Notes under the pieces: generated by a model
The model's database searches: none
Told to the model about the DNA's origin: nothing
What the model saw: the letters and a program-made list of their open reading frames with translations, nothing else
Source of the DNA: Gordonia aichiensis NBRC 108223
Lineage (GTDB): Bacteria > Actinomycetota > Actinomycetes > Mycobacteriales > Mycobacteriaceae
NCBI RefSeq assembly: GCF_000332975.1
Contig: NZ_BANR01000006.1
Coordinates: 62,001-126,000, forward strand
Direction: 5' to 3'
Length of the DNA stretch: 64,000 nt
Position numbers and translations under genes: made by a program
Shown: piece after piece, positions 45,806 through 54,854 of the stretch
How positions within the stretch are numbered: position 1 is the first letter of the stretch
Layout: each line of letters starts with the position of its first letter

Positions 45806-47182
45806 GTGCCCTCAGCAACACTCATCGAGAACGCGTCTGTAGTGACGGTCGATCCGCAACGGCGGGAACTGTCGCGCGCGTCGGTACTCGTCGAGGGCAC
45901 CACGATCAGCGCGATCTTCGGCAAGGGCGAGCCGGCTGAGGTGCCGCCCGACGCGACCAGGGTCGACGGCTCGGGGTGCGTGCTCACGCCGGGTCTGGTC
46001 AACACCCACCACCACCTTTATCAGTGGATCACTCGCGGACTCGCCGCCGACCACACCCTCTTCGAATGGTTGACGACGCTGTACCCGGTCTGGGCGGGAA
46101 TCGACGAGAGCGCAGTGCATGCCGCAGCGCTCGGCGGTCTGTCGACACTGGCACTGTCGGGGTGCACGACGACAACCGACCACCACTACGTGTTTCCCCG
46201 GGAGGGCGGCGACCTACTCGGTGCCGAGATCGCGGCGGCCCAGGCAGTTGGCCTACGCTTTGATCCCACACGCGGCTCGATGGATCTGTCCGAGAAGGAC
46301 GGTGGCCTGCCGCCGGACAGTGTGGTGCAGAGCATCGACGAGATCCTCGCCGCTAGTGCGGAAGCCGTTGCGCGCTGGCATGATCCGTCCCCGGGATCGA
46401 TGCTGCGTATCGCACTCGCGCCTTGCTCGCCGTTCTCGGTCACGACCGAGTTGTTGCGCGAATCTGCGGTCCTCGCACGGAAGCTCGGGGTCCGGTTGCA
46501 CACTCACCTCGCCGAGTCCGTCGACGAGAACACCTATTGCGACGAGCATTTCGGTTGTACTCCACTGCAGTACATGGACTCGGTCGGCTGGACCGGTGAC
46601 GACGTGTGGTTTGCCCACGGCATCGAGTTCGCCGACGACGAGATCGCGCGACTAGCCGCGACCGCGACCGGCGTCGCCCACTGCCCCACCTCGAATGCCC
46701 GATTGGGCAACCACATCTGCCGTACCCGGGACCTCGTCGACGCCGGGGTGCCTGTGGGACTCGGTGTCGACGGTGCGGCGTCGAACGAATCCGCCAGGCT
46801 TCTCGAAGAGGCACACCAGGCGGTGCTCATGGCCAGGGCCAAGGGAGGCCCGACTGCGTTGACCACGAGAACCGCGATCGAACTGGCGACCATCGGCGGC
46901 GCACGAGTGTTGGGCCGCGACAACGAGATAGGCTCGATCGAGGTGGGCAAGCTCGCCGACCTCGTTCTCTGGGACCTGAACACCCTCGCCCATGTCGACA
47001 TCGACGACCCCGTCGCAGCACTCGTACTCGGCGCGATCCCGCCCATCAGGGCGTCCTGGGTGAACGGGAGGCAGATCGTGTCCGATTCGGAGATGCTCAC
47101 TCTCGATACCCGCGCTGTGGCCATCGACTGCGCGCGTGAACACAGCCGGCTGCTCGACAAGGCGCGCGGGGTGAAGGCATGA
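45806..47182 (+). CDS. 8-oxoguanine deaminase / TrzA-AtzB-type amidohydrolase
   Basis: 458-aa amidohydrolase of the cytosine-deaminase/ATZ-TRZ branch. Metal-binding residues: NTHHHLYQW, HTHLAESVDENT, the His in AHGIEF and the Asp in GVDGAASNESARL. Closest in look to 8-oxoguanine deaminase and hydroxydechloroatrazine ethylaminohydrolase. Because a xanthine-dehydrogenase-like pair follows within 20 bp, 8-oxoguanine or guanine to urate/xanthine is the more likely use. GTG 45806, 6 nt after a TAGCGT box, suggests a leaderless operon. Confidence 0.82.
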   Translation: MPSATLIENASVVTVDPQRRELSRASVLVEGTTISAIFGKGEPAEVPPDATRVDGSGCVLTPGLVNTHHHLYQWITRGLAADHTLFEWLTTLYPVWAGIDESAVHAAALGGLSTLALSGCTTTTDHHYVFPREGGDLLGAEIAAAQAVGLRFDPTRGSMDLSEKDGGLPPDSVVQSIDEILAASAEAVARWHDPSPGSMLRIALAPCSPFSVTTELLRESAVLARKLGVRLHTHLAESVDENTYCDEHFGCTPLQYMDSVGWTGDDVWFAHGIEFADDEIARLAATATGVAHCPTSNARLGNHICRTRDLVDAGVPVGLGVDGAASNESARLLEEAHQAVLMARAKGGPTALTTRTAIELATIGGARVLGRDNEIGSIEVGKLADLVLWDLNTLAHVDIDDPVAALVLGAIPPIRASWVNGRQIVSDSEMLTLDTRAVAIDCAREHSRLLDKARGVKA

Positions 47183-47201
47183 TCGTTGTGGTCGAGCCGG
47201 G

Positions 47202-48044
47202 ATGGCTGCGCTGATGGATCTCCACACGATCTCCACGTACCGCTATGCACACAGCCGCGCCGACCTCCGCCTTGCCGACGGTGAACGTATTGTCGCCGGC
47301 GGCACGTGGTTCTTCTCCGAACCGCAGGTGAGCTCGACCGGCATCGTCGACATCAGCAGGATCGGCTGGCAAGCATTCGAGGATCTTCCCGACGGTGGTC
47401 TCCGGATCGCAGCGACCGCGACGGTGGCCGAGCTCGCCGAAATGCCCGCACAACGGGGCTGGCGGGCTCATCCGCTGCTGTTCCAGTGTGCCACAGCACT
47501 TCTCGCTTCCTTCAAGGTCTGGAACGTGGCGACGGTCGGCGGTAACATCTGCCGCTCGTTCGCCGCGGCGTCGATGGTGTCCCTGGCGTCGGGTCTCGAC
47601 GGCAGCGCACTTGTCTGGCGTCCGGACGGCACCGACTACACCGTCGCCGTCGCCGACCTCGTGACGGGCAACGGCACCAACACCCTCGCAGAAGGAGAAG
47701 TCCTGCGCGCCATCGACATCCCCGGATATGCGCTGCGTGCGCGAACAGGATTCCGCAAGATCGCTCTCGCGGAACTGGGGCGCTCCGGCGCGGTGGTGAC
47801 CGGCCGACACGATGAAGACGGCACTGCGGTATTCGGGATCACCGCTGCAACCCTGTGGCCGACGGTCTTGCGCTACAAGGGATTGCCCGACGCGGAGCAA
47901 CTGCGTGCCGACATCTGGTCTGCGGACGGCTACTACACCGACCCGCTCGGCGCCGCGGATTGGCGGCGTGGCGTCTCGGCTGTTCTGGCCGAGCAGATCC
48001 GTACGGAGCTCTCCCGTCCGGGCGAAGGCGGCGACGCACGATGA
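47202..48044 (+). CDS. FAD-binding subunit of a molybdenum hydroxylase (xanthine dehydrogenase-like)
   Basis: 280-aa FAD domain (CoxM/XdhB-like): IVAGGTWFFSEP (FAD phosphate loop region), AATATVAELAEMP, and WNVATVGGNICRSFAAASMV (TxGGNxxxSxPA-like). It carries electrons from the Mo/Fe-S protein to NAD or another acceptor. Start is taken as ATG 47202; ATG 47214 is equally possible. Its stop overlaps the next ATG by 4 bp. Confidence 0.87.
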   Translation: MAALMDLHTISTYRYAHSRADLRLADGERIVAGGTWFFSEPQVSSTGIVDISRIGWQAFEDLPDGGLRIAATATVAELAEMPAQRGWRAHPLLFQCATALLASFKVWNVATVGGNICRSFAAASMVSLASGLDGSALVWRPDGTDYTVAVADLVTGNGTNTLAEGEVLRAIDIPGYALRARTGFRKIALAELGRSGAVVTGRHDEDGTAVFGITAATLWPTVLRYKGLPDAEQLRADIWSADGYYTDPLGAADWRRGVSAVLAEQIRTELSRPGEGGDAR

Positions 48045-50803
48045 GGTTCGAGATCAACGGTGCGCAGGTCGACGCCGAGCCCGCTGCAGGCCAGTGTCTG
48101 CGAACGTTCCTGCGCGATCAAGCTTATTTCGAGGTCAAGAAGGGATGCGATGCGGGCGACTGCGGTGCGTGCTCGGTGCTCATCGACGACACCCCGGTCC
48201 ACTCCTGCATCTTTCCCGCCCAACGCATCGAAGGTCGATCGGTCACCACAGTGTCGGGGCTTGGCACACCCGACGACCTGCACCCCATGCAGCAGGCCTT
48301 CGTCGACAACTTCGGCTTCCAGTGCGGGTTCTGCACCGCGGGCATGATCGTCACCGCGTCGACGCTGGACCCGCACACCGTCGCCGACACAGCCGAACTG
48401 CAGCGGAAGATGAAGGGAAACCTGTGCCGCTGCACCGGTTATCGCGCGATCCGCCAGGCGATCCGGCAGGGTGTCTCCCCCGCCGACGACCTCCCCGACG
48501 CGACGGACGAGCGTGGTGTCGAGAGCACCGCCGCCGTCGGATCGTCGCTCACGCCGCCTGCGGGCCGCCGCGTGGTCACCGGTACCGAGCCGTACACCTT
48601 CGACGTCTCGGTGCCGGGGACCCGCTATCTCCGGGTACTCAGCTCGCCGCACCCCCATGCACGCATCGTCGCCATCGACACGTCCGCGGCCGAGGCGCTG
48701 CCCGGGGTGGCGCTCGTCCTCACCCACGAGAACGTCAGCACGCGAAGGTTTTCCACGGCGCGACACGAGTCACGCGCCGATGACCCGGACGACACACGTG
48801 TTCTGGACTCCGTGGTGCGTTTCGTCGGCCAGCGTGTGGCGGCCGTGATCGCCGACACAGCCGGAATCGCCGAAGAGGCATGCCGGTTGATCGATGTCGA
48901 GTATGAGCTTCTGCCAGGGGTCTTCGACCCCGAGGAGGCTCGACGCCCCGGGGCCCCGCTCGTCCACCCCGACCGCACTTACGAGGACAGGGTCTTCGAG
49001 GCCGAGCGCAATGTCATCTCCTCGTTCCACGAGGGTTTCGGAGGCGACGTCGATGCGGCGCTTGCCGCCTCGGCCGTCACCGCTGGCGGTACCTGGCAGA
49101 CAGCTCGGATCTCCCACGCGCAGCTGGAAACCCACGGCTCGATCGGGTGGCTCGACGACGACGGACGCCTCGTGATCCGCACGAGCACACAGGTCCCCTT
49201 CCTCGTCCGCGACGAACTGGCGCTGCTTCTCGACCTACCCGCCGAGCGTGTCCGCGTGTTCAGCGCGCGCGTCGGCGGCGGCTTCGGCGGTAAGCAGGAA
49301 CTGCTCACCGAAGACCTTGTGGCGATCGGTGTGCTCCGGACCGGCGCGCCGGTGGCCTACGAGATGAGCCGCACCGACGAGATGACCCGAACCACGTACC
49401 GTCATCCGTTCCGGGTCGCGGTCGATCTCGGCGCTGACACCGACGGCAGGCTCCGTGCGATGAAGGTCGACGTCCTCTCCGACACCGGCGCCTACGGCAA
49501 TCACTCGATGGGGGTGATGTTCCACTCCTGCGCCGAGTCGGTATCGGTGTACAACTGCCCGGTCAAGCGGATCGACGCGGAAGTGGTCTACACCAACAAC
49601 CCGCCCTCCGGCGCGTTCCGGGGCTACGGTCTCGGCCAGGTGATCCTCGCTGTCGAGTCCGCCATGGACGAGTTGGCCATCGAACTCGACATCGACCCGT
49701 TCGACCTGCGCCGCATTAACGCGGTACGGGAGGGCGATCCACTGCTCATCGCGCACCCCGAGCCGGAAGACGACCTGATCTACGGCAGCTACGGGCTCGA
49801 CCAGTGTCTCGACCTCGCGCAGACGGCCTTGCGTCGCGGCAACGATGCGGTTGTACCGGAGGGCGATTCGTGGCGGGTCGGTGAGGGAATGGCCATCGCG
49901 GCGATCGCGACCATGGCGCCGAGGGGGCATTTCTCCACCGTGTCAGTCGGTGTCGACGTCGACGGCAGATACCACGTCGGTGTGGGCACAGCCGAGTTCG
50001 GCAACGGTACGACGACGGTCCTCACCCAGATCGTCACCGAGGCGGTGGGAACCGATCCGTCACGAATCGTGTTGCGGCACGGCGACACCGACGCAGCGCT
50101 TTACGACACCGGGGCCTTCGCCTCCGCGGGAATCACGGTGGCGGGCAAGGCGACCTACGGCGCAGCACTCGCCCTGCGCACGTTGTTGCTCGACGCCGCG
50201 TCGTCGATCACCGCGACATCTCCCGACGCCATCCGGCTAGTGCCCGATGGCGCACTCGTCGGCGAGAGACTCGTCGGTTTCGGCGAACTCATCGACGCGG
50301 TCGACCCGGTTCATCGAGTGGCCGACCGGGTTGTGGCCACGGGCTCCGAGAGCGGCGCACTGCGTTCGATCGCGTTCAATGTGCACGCATTTCGTGTCGC
50401 CGTCGACACCTCGACCGGCACGGTGCGCATTCTGCAGTCCGTCCAGTCCGCAGACGCCGGCACGGTGATGAATCCGCAACAGTGCCGCGGACAGGTGGAG
50501 GGCGGTGTGGCCCAGGCGATCGGTTCGTCGCTCTACGAGGAGATCATGCTCGACGGAAAAGGTGTACCGCTCACCCCGGTGTTCCGCACCTACCGGGTGC
50601 CGCAGATGGCCGACGTCCCCGAGACCGAGGTCTACTTCGCCGACACGTCGGACGAGCTCGGCCCCTACGGAGCGAAGTCGATGAGTGAGTCGCCCTACAA
50701 CCCGGTGGCGCCCGCCCTGGCCAACGCGGTCCGGCGGGCAATTGGCCGACGCCCCTACGAACTGCCGATGTCACGCGATCGGGTCTGGCGCCTGCTCCAG
50801 TGA
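48041..50803 (+). CDS. Xanthine-dehydrogenase-like protein: [2Fe-2S] and molybdopterin domains fused
   Basis: 920 aa. Residues about 1-150 are the two [2Fe-2S] domains (GCDAGDCGACSVL, CGFCTAGM, CRCTGY). The rest is the molybdopterin-binding hydroxylase: RVGGGFGGKQELLTED, GAFRGYGLGQVILAVES and the catalytic Glu in GAKSMSESPYNPVAPA (GVGEP-like). The small and large subunits, usually separate, are fused as in XdhD-type proteins. With the deaminase and the FAD subunit it should hydroxylate a purine. ATG 48041 overlaps the FAD gene stop. A 62-bp hairpin follows 15 bp after the stop. Confidence 0.9.
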   Translation: MRFEINGAQVDAEPAAGQCLRTFLRDQAYFEVKKGCDAGDCGACSVLIDDTPVHSCIFPAQRIEGRSVTTVSGLGTPDDLHPMQQAFVDNFGFQCGFCTAGMIVTASTLDPHTVADTAELQRKMKGNLCRCTGYRAIRQAIRQGVSPADDLPDATDERGVESTAAVGSSLTPPAGRRVVTGTEPYTFDVSVPGTRYLRVLSSPHPHARIVAIDTSAAEALPGVALVLTHENVSTRRFSTARHESRADDPDDTRVLDSVVRFVGQRVAAVIADTAGIAEEACRLIDVEYELLPGVFDPEEARRPGAPLVHPDRTYEDRVFEAERNVISSFHEGFGGDVDAALAASAVTAGGTWQTARISHAQLETHGSIGWLDDDGRLVIRTSTQVPFLVRDELALLLDLPAERVRVFSARVGGGFGGKQELLTEDLVAIGVLRTGAPVAYEMSRTDEMTRTTYRHPFRVAVDLGADTDGRLRAMKVDVLSDTGAYGNHSMGVMFHSCAESVSVYNCPVKRIDAEVVYTNNPPSGAFRGYGLGQVILAVESAMDELAIELDIDPFDLRRINAVREGDPLLIAHPEPEDDLIYGSYGLDQCLDLAQTALRRGNDAVVPEGDSWRVGEGMAIAAIATMAPRGHFSTVSVGVDVDGRYHVGVGTAEFGNGTTTVLTQIVTEAVGTDPSRIVLRHGDTDAALYDTGAFASAGITVAGKATYGAALALRTLLLDAASSITATSPDAIRLVPDGALVGERLVGFGELIDAVDPVHRVADRVVATGSESGALRSIAFNVHAFRVAVDTSTGTVRILQSVQSADAGTVMNPQQCRGQVEGGVAQAIGSSLYEEIMLDGKGVPLTPVFRTYRVPQMADVPETEVYFADTSDELGPYGAKSMSESPYNPVAPALANAVRRAIGRRPYELPMSRDRVWRLLQ

Positions 50804-50818
50804 TCATCGGTATCCCAC

Positions 50819-50880
50819 ACGCGGCCCCAGTGCGTGGACGCGGGTGGTGCACCAGCCGCGTATGCCAACTCGAGCCGCGT
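50819..50880 (+). repeat. 62-bp hairpin element, copy B
   Basis: Copy B of the family. Outer arms ACGCGGC (50819-50825) and GCCGCGT (50874-50880), inner hairpin 50838-50861 with one mismatch (arm ACGCGGGTGGTG). Starts 15 bp after the dehydrogenase stop and before mntH. Same orientation as the gene it follows. Confidence 0.85.
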
Positions 50881-50971
50881 TGAGGGAGGCGACCGACGCT
50901 TGGTTTCGGTAGCCCGAACTTTTTGATTCGCCTGTGTTGAACTCGACGCCGAGCTGTGCGAGATTGGTCAG

Positions 50972-52249
50972 GTGAGCACGGTCGGAGAACGCGAGCAAGC
51001 CGAGGCGTCGGCACCCCGCGAGCGCATCCGCCGTCCTCGCGCACTGCTGCGCAACGTCGCACTCCTCGGTCCCGCGTTCGTGGCCGCCATCGCGTATGTC
51101 GATCCGGGCAATGTTGCCGCCAACATCACCGCGGGCTCGCGATACGGGTTTCTCTTGGTATGGGTGCTCGTTCTCGCCAACGTCATCGCGATGCTGATCC
51201 AGTACCAGTCGGCGAAACTCGGGATCGTCACCGGCAAGGGGCTCCCGGCGATCCTCGGTGAGCGGATGGGACGCCGATCCCGGCTGGCCTTCTGGATGCA
51301 GGCCGAAGCCGTCGCGGTAGCCACAGACCTCGCCGAGGTACTCGGCGGCGCGATCGCGCTGAACCTCCTGTTCGGACTCCCGCTCGTCTTCGGCGGCGCG
51401 ATCGTCGGGGTGGTGTCGCTGCTGATGTTGCTGCTCCAGAATCCGCGTCAGCAGCATGTCTTCGAACGGGTCATCCTCGGGATGCTCGCAATCATCGTGA
51501 TCGGCTTCCTGGCCGGACTCGTCGTCGAACCGCCCCCTCCTGGAGAAGTTCTCGGTGGACTGGTGCCACGGTTACAGGGCCCCGAGACGGTCCTACTCGC
51601 AGCATCCATGCTCGGCGCCACCGTCATGCCGCACGCGATCTACGTCCACTCCTCGCTGGTCGTCGATAGGCACGGCATCAGTACCAGCACGTCGCGAACC
51701 CGACGACTGATCAGGGTCACCCGCTGGGATGTGGTCATCGCCCTCATCGTCGCGGGCGCCGTCAACATCGCGCTGCTACTCCTCGCCGCCACCAACCTTC
51801 GCGGCAAGGAGGGAACCGACACCATCGAAGGCGCCTACGACGCCGTGCGCGACTCGCTGGGCCCCTCGGTGGCAACCATTTTCGCCATCGGACTACTGGC
51901 CAGCGGCCTCGCCGCGACGTCGGTCGGATCGTCTGCGGGTTCGGCGATCATGGATGGACTGCTGCACATACGGATACCTCTCGTGCTCCGCAGGCTCGTC
52001 ACACTCGTCCCGGCGTTGGTAGTCCTCGGAGTCGGGGTCGATCCGACGTGGGCGCTTGTGATCAGTCAGGTGGTGTTGAGCTTCGGGATCCCCTTCGCGA
52101 TCATCCCGCTGGGGCGCCTCACCGCCGACCGTCGGATCATGGGTGACTACGCCGACGGATGGCCGCTCCGCATCGCCGCCACGATCTCGTCGATCCTCAT
52201 CGTGGTGCTCAATCTGGCCTTGATCGTGCTGATCTTCACCGGGGCCTGA
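50972..52249 (+). CDS. mntH: Nramp-family divalent metal transporter
   Basis: 425-aa importer of Mn2+/Fe2+ driven by protons. Signatures: GPAFVAAIAYVDPGNVAANIT (metal-binding DPGN in helix 1) and LGATVMPHAIYVHSSL (MPH of helix 6). About 11 membrane helices. Starts with GTG 50972 after a weak GGTCAG site. Upstream is the copy-B hairpin; mgtC follows 251 bp later. Confidence 0.93.
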   Translation: MSTVGEREQAEASAPRERIRRPRALLRNVALLGPAFVAAIAYVDPGNVAANITAGSRYGFLLVWVLVLANVIAMLIQYQSAKLGIVTGKGLPAILGERMGRRSRLAFWMQAEAVAVATDLAEVLGGAIALNLLFGLPLVFGGAIVGVVSLLMLLLQNPRQQHVFERVILGMLAIIVIGFLAGLVVEPPPPGEVLGGLVPRLQGPETVLLAASMLGATVMPHAIYVHSSLVVDRHGISTSTSRTRRLIRVTRWDVVIALIVAGAVNIALLLLAATNLRGKEGTDTIEGAYDAVRDSLGPSVATIFAIGLLASGLAATSVGSSAGSAIMDGLLHIRIPLVLRRLVTLVPALVVLGVGVDPTWALVISQVVLSFGIPFAIIPLGRLTADRRIMGDYADGWPLRIAATISSILIVVLNLALIVLIFTGA

Positions 52250-52357
52250 CACCTCGGGGAACTGACCCGCGAGGTTGACAGCGCCGGGGCGAGGGGCTAT
52301 TCCTGAGTGGGCCCTCAAGGGTGCCGATTCCGTCCGACCCAAGGGGGTGAGATCGAA

Positions 52358-52429
52358 ATGCCATCTGGCAACAGTAGTTCCGACTATCCGTTATGTGTTT
52401 CGTTCTCCCCCGCATGTTGGGTCTCCTGA
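52358..52429 (+). CDS. Candidate leader peptide ORF upstream of mgtC
   Basis: A 23-codon ORF starting at ATG 52358 with a very strong ribosome site (AAGGGGGTGAG, 6-8 nt upstream). It encodes MPSGNSSSDY, a Cys-Val-Ser-Phe stretch and a C-terminal ACWVS; six serines, two prolines after the first, two cysteines. The stop (52427-52429) is 71 bp before mgtC ATG 52501. It could be a translational sensor of Mg2+, Ser or Cys supply, as leader peptides are elsewhere, or just an unrelated small ORF. Confidence 0.45.
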   Translation: MPSGNSSSDYPLCVSFSPACWVS

Positions 52430-52500
52430 GCCGGCCGCGTTCACCCGTAGCCGCGATCGCCGAGGCGCCGACGCGTGGGCCTGCCGTAAAGGTGGCCACC

Positions 52501-53217
52501 ATGACCATCAACCTCGTCGAAGTCCTGAGCCGCGTGGCAGTCGCACTCGCGTGCGGTGCGCTCATCGGCCTGGAGCGTCAATGGCGCTCGCGTACCGCGG
52601 GCTTACGCACCAACGCACTCGTCGCGTTGGGCGCGGCACTGTTCGTGGTGATGGGGGCATTCAGCTTCCACGGCCCCGACGCCGATCCAACTCGTGTTGC
52701 CGCCCAGATTGTGTCCGGGATCGGCTTTCTCGGCGCCGGCGTGATCATGAAGCAGGGCGTATCGGTCTCCGGACTCAACACGGCCGCCACCCTGTGGGCC
52801 TCGGCCGCGGTCGGCGCGCTTGCAGGCGGCGGCCTTCTCCTCGTCGCCACCGTGGGAACGGTCACCGTGATGCTCGCCAATACCCTCCTTCGCCCGGTGG
52901 GCCGATTCGTCGATCGCCACCCCGGCCACGCGGGCCGCGAATTACCCTCTGCCGAGTACGTTTTCGCCGTCACATGCCCTCAGTCGGCAGAGAAGAGCGT
53001 GCGCGCCATGGTCTTCGACGCCGTGCACCGGCCAGAGTTGACGGTGCGCTCGATCAGCGCGACCGACGGCCCGAACGACATCGTGACAATCACGGCACAC
53101 GTGTTCACTCCCGAGCGCAACGATCGCGACGTCGAGGACGCCCTCGCTCTCGTCGCCTGCACAGAAGCCGTGACCTCTGTGCGCTGGTCGGCCACGGCCG
53201 CCTCCGCCGCCGACTGA
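52501..53217 (+). CDS. mgtC: MgtC/SapB family membrane protein
   Basis: 238 aa. N-terminal half has 4-5 membrane helices with the family signature ALIGLERQWRSRTAGLRTNALV and GIGFLGAGVIMKQG; the C-terminal ~90 residues are a cytoplasmic ACT-like domain. MgtC helps survival in low Mg2+ and in host cells by modulating ATP synthase. Start at ATG 52501, with AAAGGTGG upstream; a start in the upstream open frame would add a 36-residue unconserved leader. A leader ORF with a strong ribosome site precedes it. Confidence 0.87.
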   Translation: MTINLVEVLSRVAVALACGALIGLERQWRSRTAGLRTNALVALGAALFVVMGAFSFHGPDADPTRVAAQIVSGIGFLGAGVIMKQGVSVSGLNTAATLWASAAVGALAGGGLLLVATVGTVTVMLANTLLRPVGRFVDRHPGHAGRELPSAEYVFAVTCPQSAEKSVRAMVFDAVHRPELTVRSISATDGPNDIVTITAHVFTPERNDRDVEDALALVACTEAVTSVRWSATAASAAD

Positions 53218-53406
53218 CACAGTTTCTTCCCGCGGTAGCGACGGGCGCGTCGGCCCGGGCGGCGACGGACCCTATCCGGACGAACAGGGCCTCCCCTCCC
53301 CTGAAGGTCTGATCATCTTTTCATCTGAGCAGGTGATCTTGTATCCGCGTGACGTCGACCACACAGTGGAACACGACACACCGTCACGTCATTAGGAGAT
53401 CGCCAC

Positions 53407-54678
53407 ATGGCCATCGAGCTCAACCAGATCTGGGACTTCCCGATCAAGGACTTCCACCCGTTCCCCAACGCCAAGCTCGGCGTCGGCGCACACGACATGC
53501 TCGGCGTCGAGGCCAAAGACCTCGGCATGACACGCGTGCTACTCATGACGACCGGTCTGCGCGGGTCGGGCATCATCGAGGAACTCAAGGGAAAGATCGA
53601 GTACCAGGGTGTCGACGTCGTGCTCTACGACAAAGTGGAGTCGAACCCCAAGGACTACAACTGCATGGACGCGGCCGCGCTGTATCAGTCGGAGAAGTGC
53701 GACGGCATCATCTCCGTGGGCGGCGGCTCGAGCCACGACGCAGCCAAGGGCGCCCGCATGGTCATCGCCCACGACGGCCGCAACATCAACGAGTTCGAGG
53801 GCTTCTCGAAGGCCACCAACAAGGAGAATCCCAAGCACATCGCTGTATCCACCACCGCGGGAACGGGTTCGGAGACGTCGTGGGCCTACGTCATCACCGA
53901 CACCTCGGACATGAACAAGCCGCACAAGTGGGTGGCCTTCGACGACACGTGCCTCGTCGACCTCGCCATGGACGATCCGCTGCTCTACTACAGCTGCCCC
54001 GAGCACTTCACCGCGTTCTGCGGCTTCGATGTGCTCGCGCACGCGTCCGAGCCATACGTGTCGCGGCTGGACTTCGCACCGTCATTGGGCAATGCCAAGT
54101 ACGCGATCGAACTGATCCGCGACCATCTGCGCACCGCGGTGTACGAGCCGCGCAACCTCGAGGCCCGCACCGGCATGATGAACGCGCAATACATTGCGGC
54201 ACAGGCATTCAACTCCGGCGGCCTCGGTCTCATCCACTCGTTGTCGCACGCCGTCAGCGCGTTCTACGACAGCCACCACGGTCTGAACAACGCCATCGCC
54301 CTACCGCGTGTGTGGGAGTACAACCTGCCCAGCCGCTACGAGCGCTACGCCGACATGGCCGCCCTGTTGGGCATCGACACCACCAACATGTCGACCGTCC
54401 AGGCCGCCGATGCCGCTGTCGAAGAAGCCATCCGACTGTCCAAGGATCTCGGCATCCCGGACAACTTCGGCCAGGTCACCGTCAACAGTTACGAGAAGAA
54501 CCGGATGAACACAGGCAAGTACGAGGGCCGCGGAGAGACCATGGACACCTCGGACAAGCAGATCCGGGCGATCGCCGAGCACATGATGGATGACTGGTGC
54601 ACCCCGGCGAATCCACGCGAATGCTCCGTCGAATCACTCATCCCGATGGTGAGCCACGCGATGACCGGCACGTACTGA
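53407..54678 (+). CDS. mno: NDMA-dependent methanol/alcohol dehydrogenase
   Basis: 423-aa iron-type (group III) alcohol dehydrogenase with a tightly bound NAD(H). Key pieces: SVGGGSSHDAAKGARM, STTAGTGSETSW, and the metal site (FCGFDVLAHASEPYVS with Asp and His, then LIHSLSHAVSAFYDSHHGLNN with three His). It matches NDMA-dependent methanol dehydrogenases of Amycolatopsis, Rhodococcus and mycobacteria, which need mycofactocin as electron acceptor. ATG 53407, with TAGGAGA 9 nt upstream. MoxR and VWA genes follow after a large inverted repeat. Confidence 0.92.
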   Translation: MAIELNQIWDFPIKDFHPFPNAKLGVGAHDMLGVEAKDLGMTRVLLMTTGLRGSGIIEELKGKIEYQGVDVVLYDKVESNPKDYNCMDAAALYQSEKCDGIISVGGGSSHDAAKGARMVIAHDGRNINEFEGFSKATNKENPKHIAVSTTAGTGSETSWAYVITDTSDMNKPHKWVAFDDTCLVDLAMDDPLLYYSCPEHFTAFCGFDVLAHASEPYVSRLDFAPSLGNAKYAIELIRDHLRTAVYEPRNLEARTGMMNAQYIAAQAFNSGGLGLIHSLSHAVSAFYDSHHGLNNAIALPRVWEYNLPSRYERYADMAALLGIDTTNMSTVQAADAAVEEAIRLSKDLGIPDNFGQVTVNSYEKNRMNTGKYEGRGETMDTSDKQIRAIAEHMMDDWCTPANPRECSVESLIPMVSHAMTGTY

Positions 54679-54725
54679 CGGGCGCTTGCTGACGGGCACG
54701 TACTGATGGGCGCCGTCAGGAGACC

Positions 54726-54807
54726 CTCGGGAGACTGAGCACCTCCCGAGCATGCGGATCGGTCCGGGTGAGGTCGCGACCTGACCCTTCACCTGGACCG
54801 ATCCGCA
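54726..54807 (+). terminator. Two adjacent hairpins between mno and the MoxR gene
   Basis: Hairpin 1: CTCGGGAG (54726-54733) with CTCCCGAG (54743-54750). Hairpin 2: TGCGGATCGGTCC (54753-54765) with its exact complement at 54795-54807, enclosing a further 9-bp dyad (GGGTGAGGT/ACCTGACCC, one mismatch). Terminator of mno, attenuator of the downstream pair, or operator are all possible. Confidence 0.7.
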
Positions 54808-54854
54808 CCCCCGAGTTCACACCACACCCGCGAGCACTGATGTCACGAGGAGCC

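Noticed and set aside
52250-52500. M-box (Mg2+) or yybP-ykoY riboswitch upstream of mgtC
   Set aside because: The conserved GGTGAGGCTCCT-like core was not found, and no other match was convincing.
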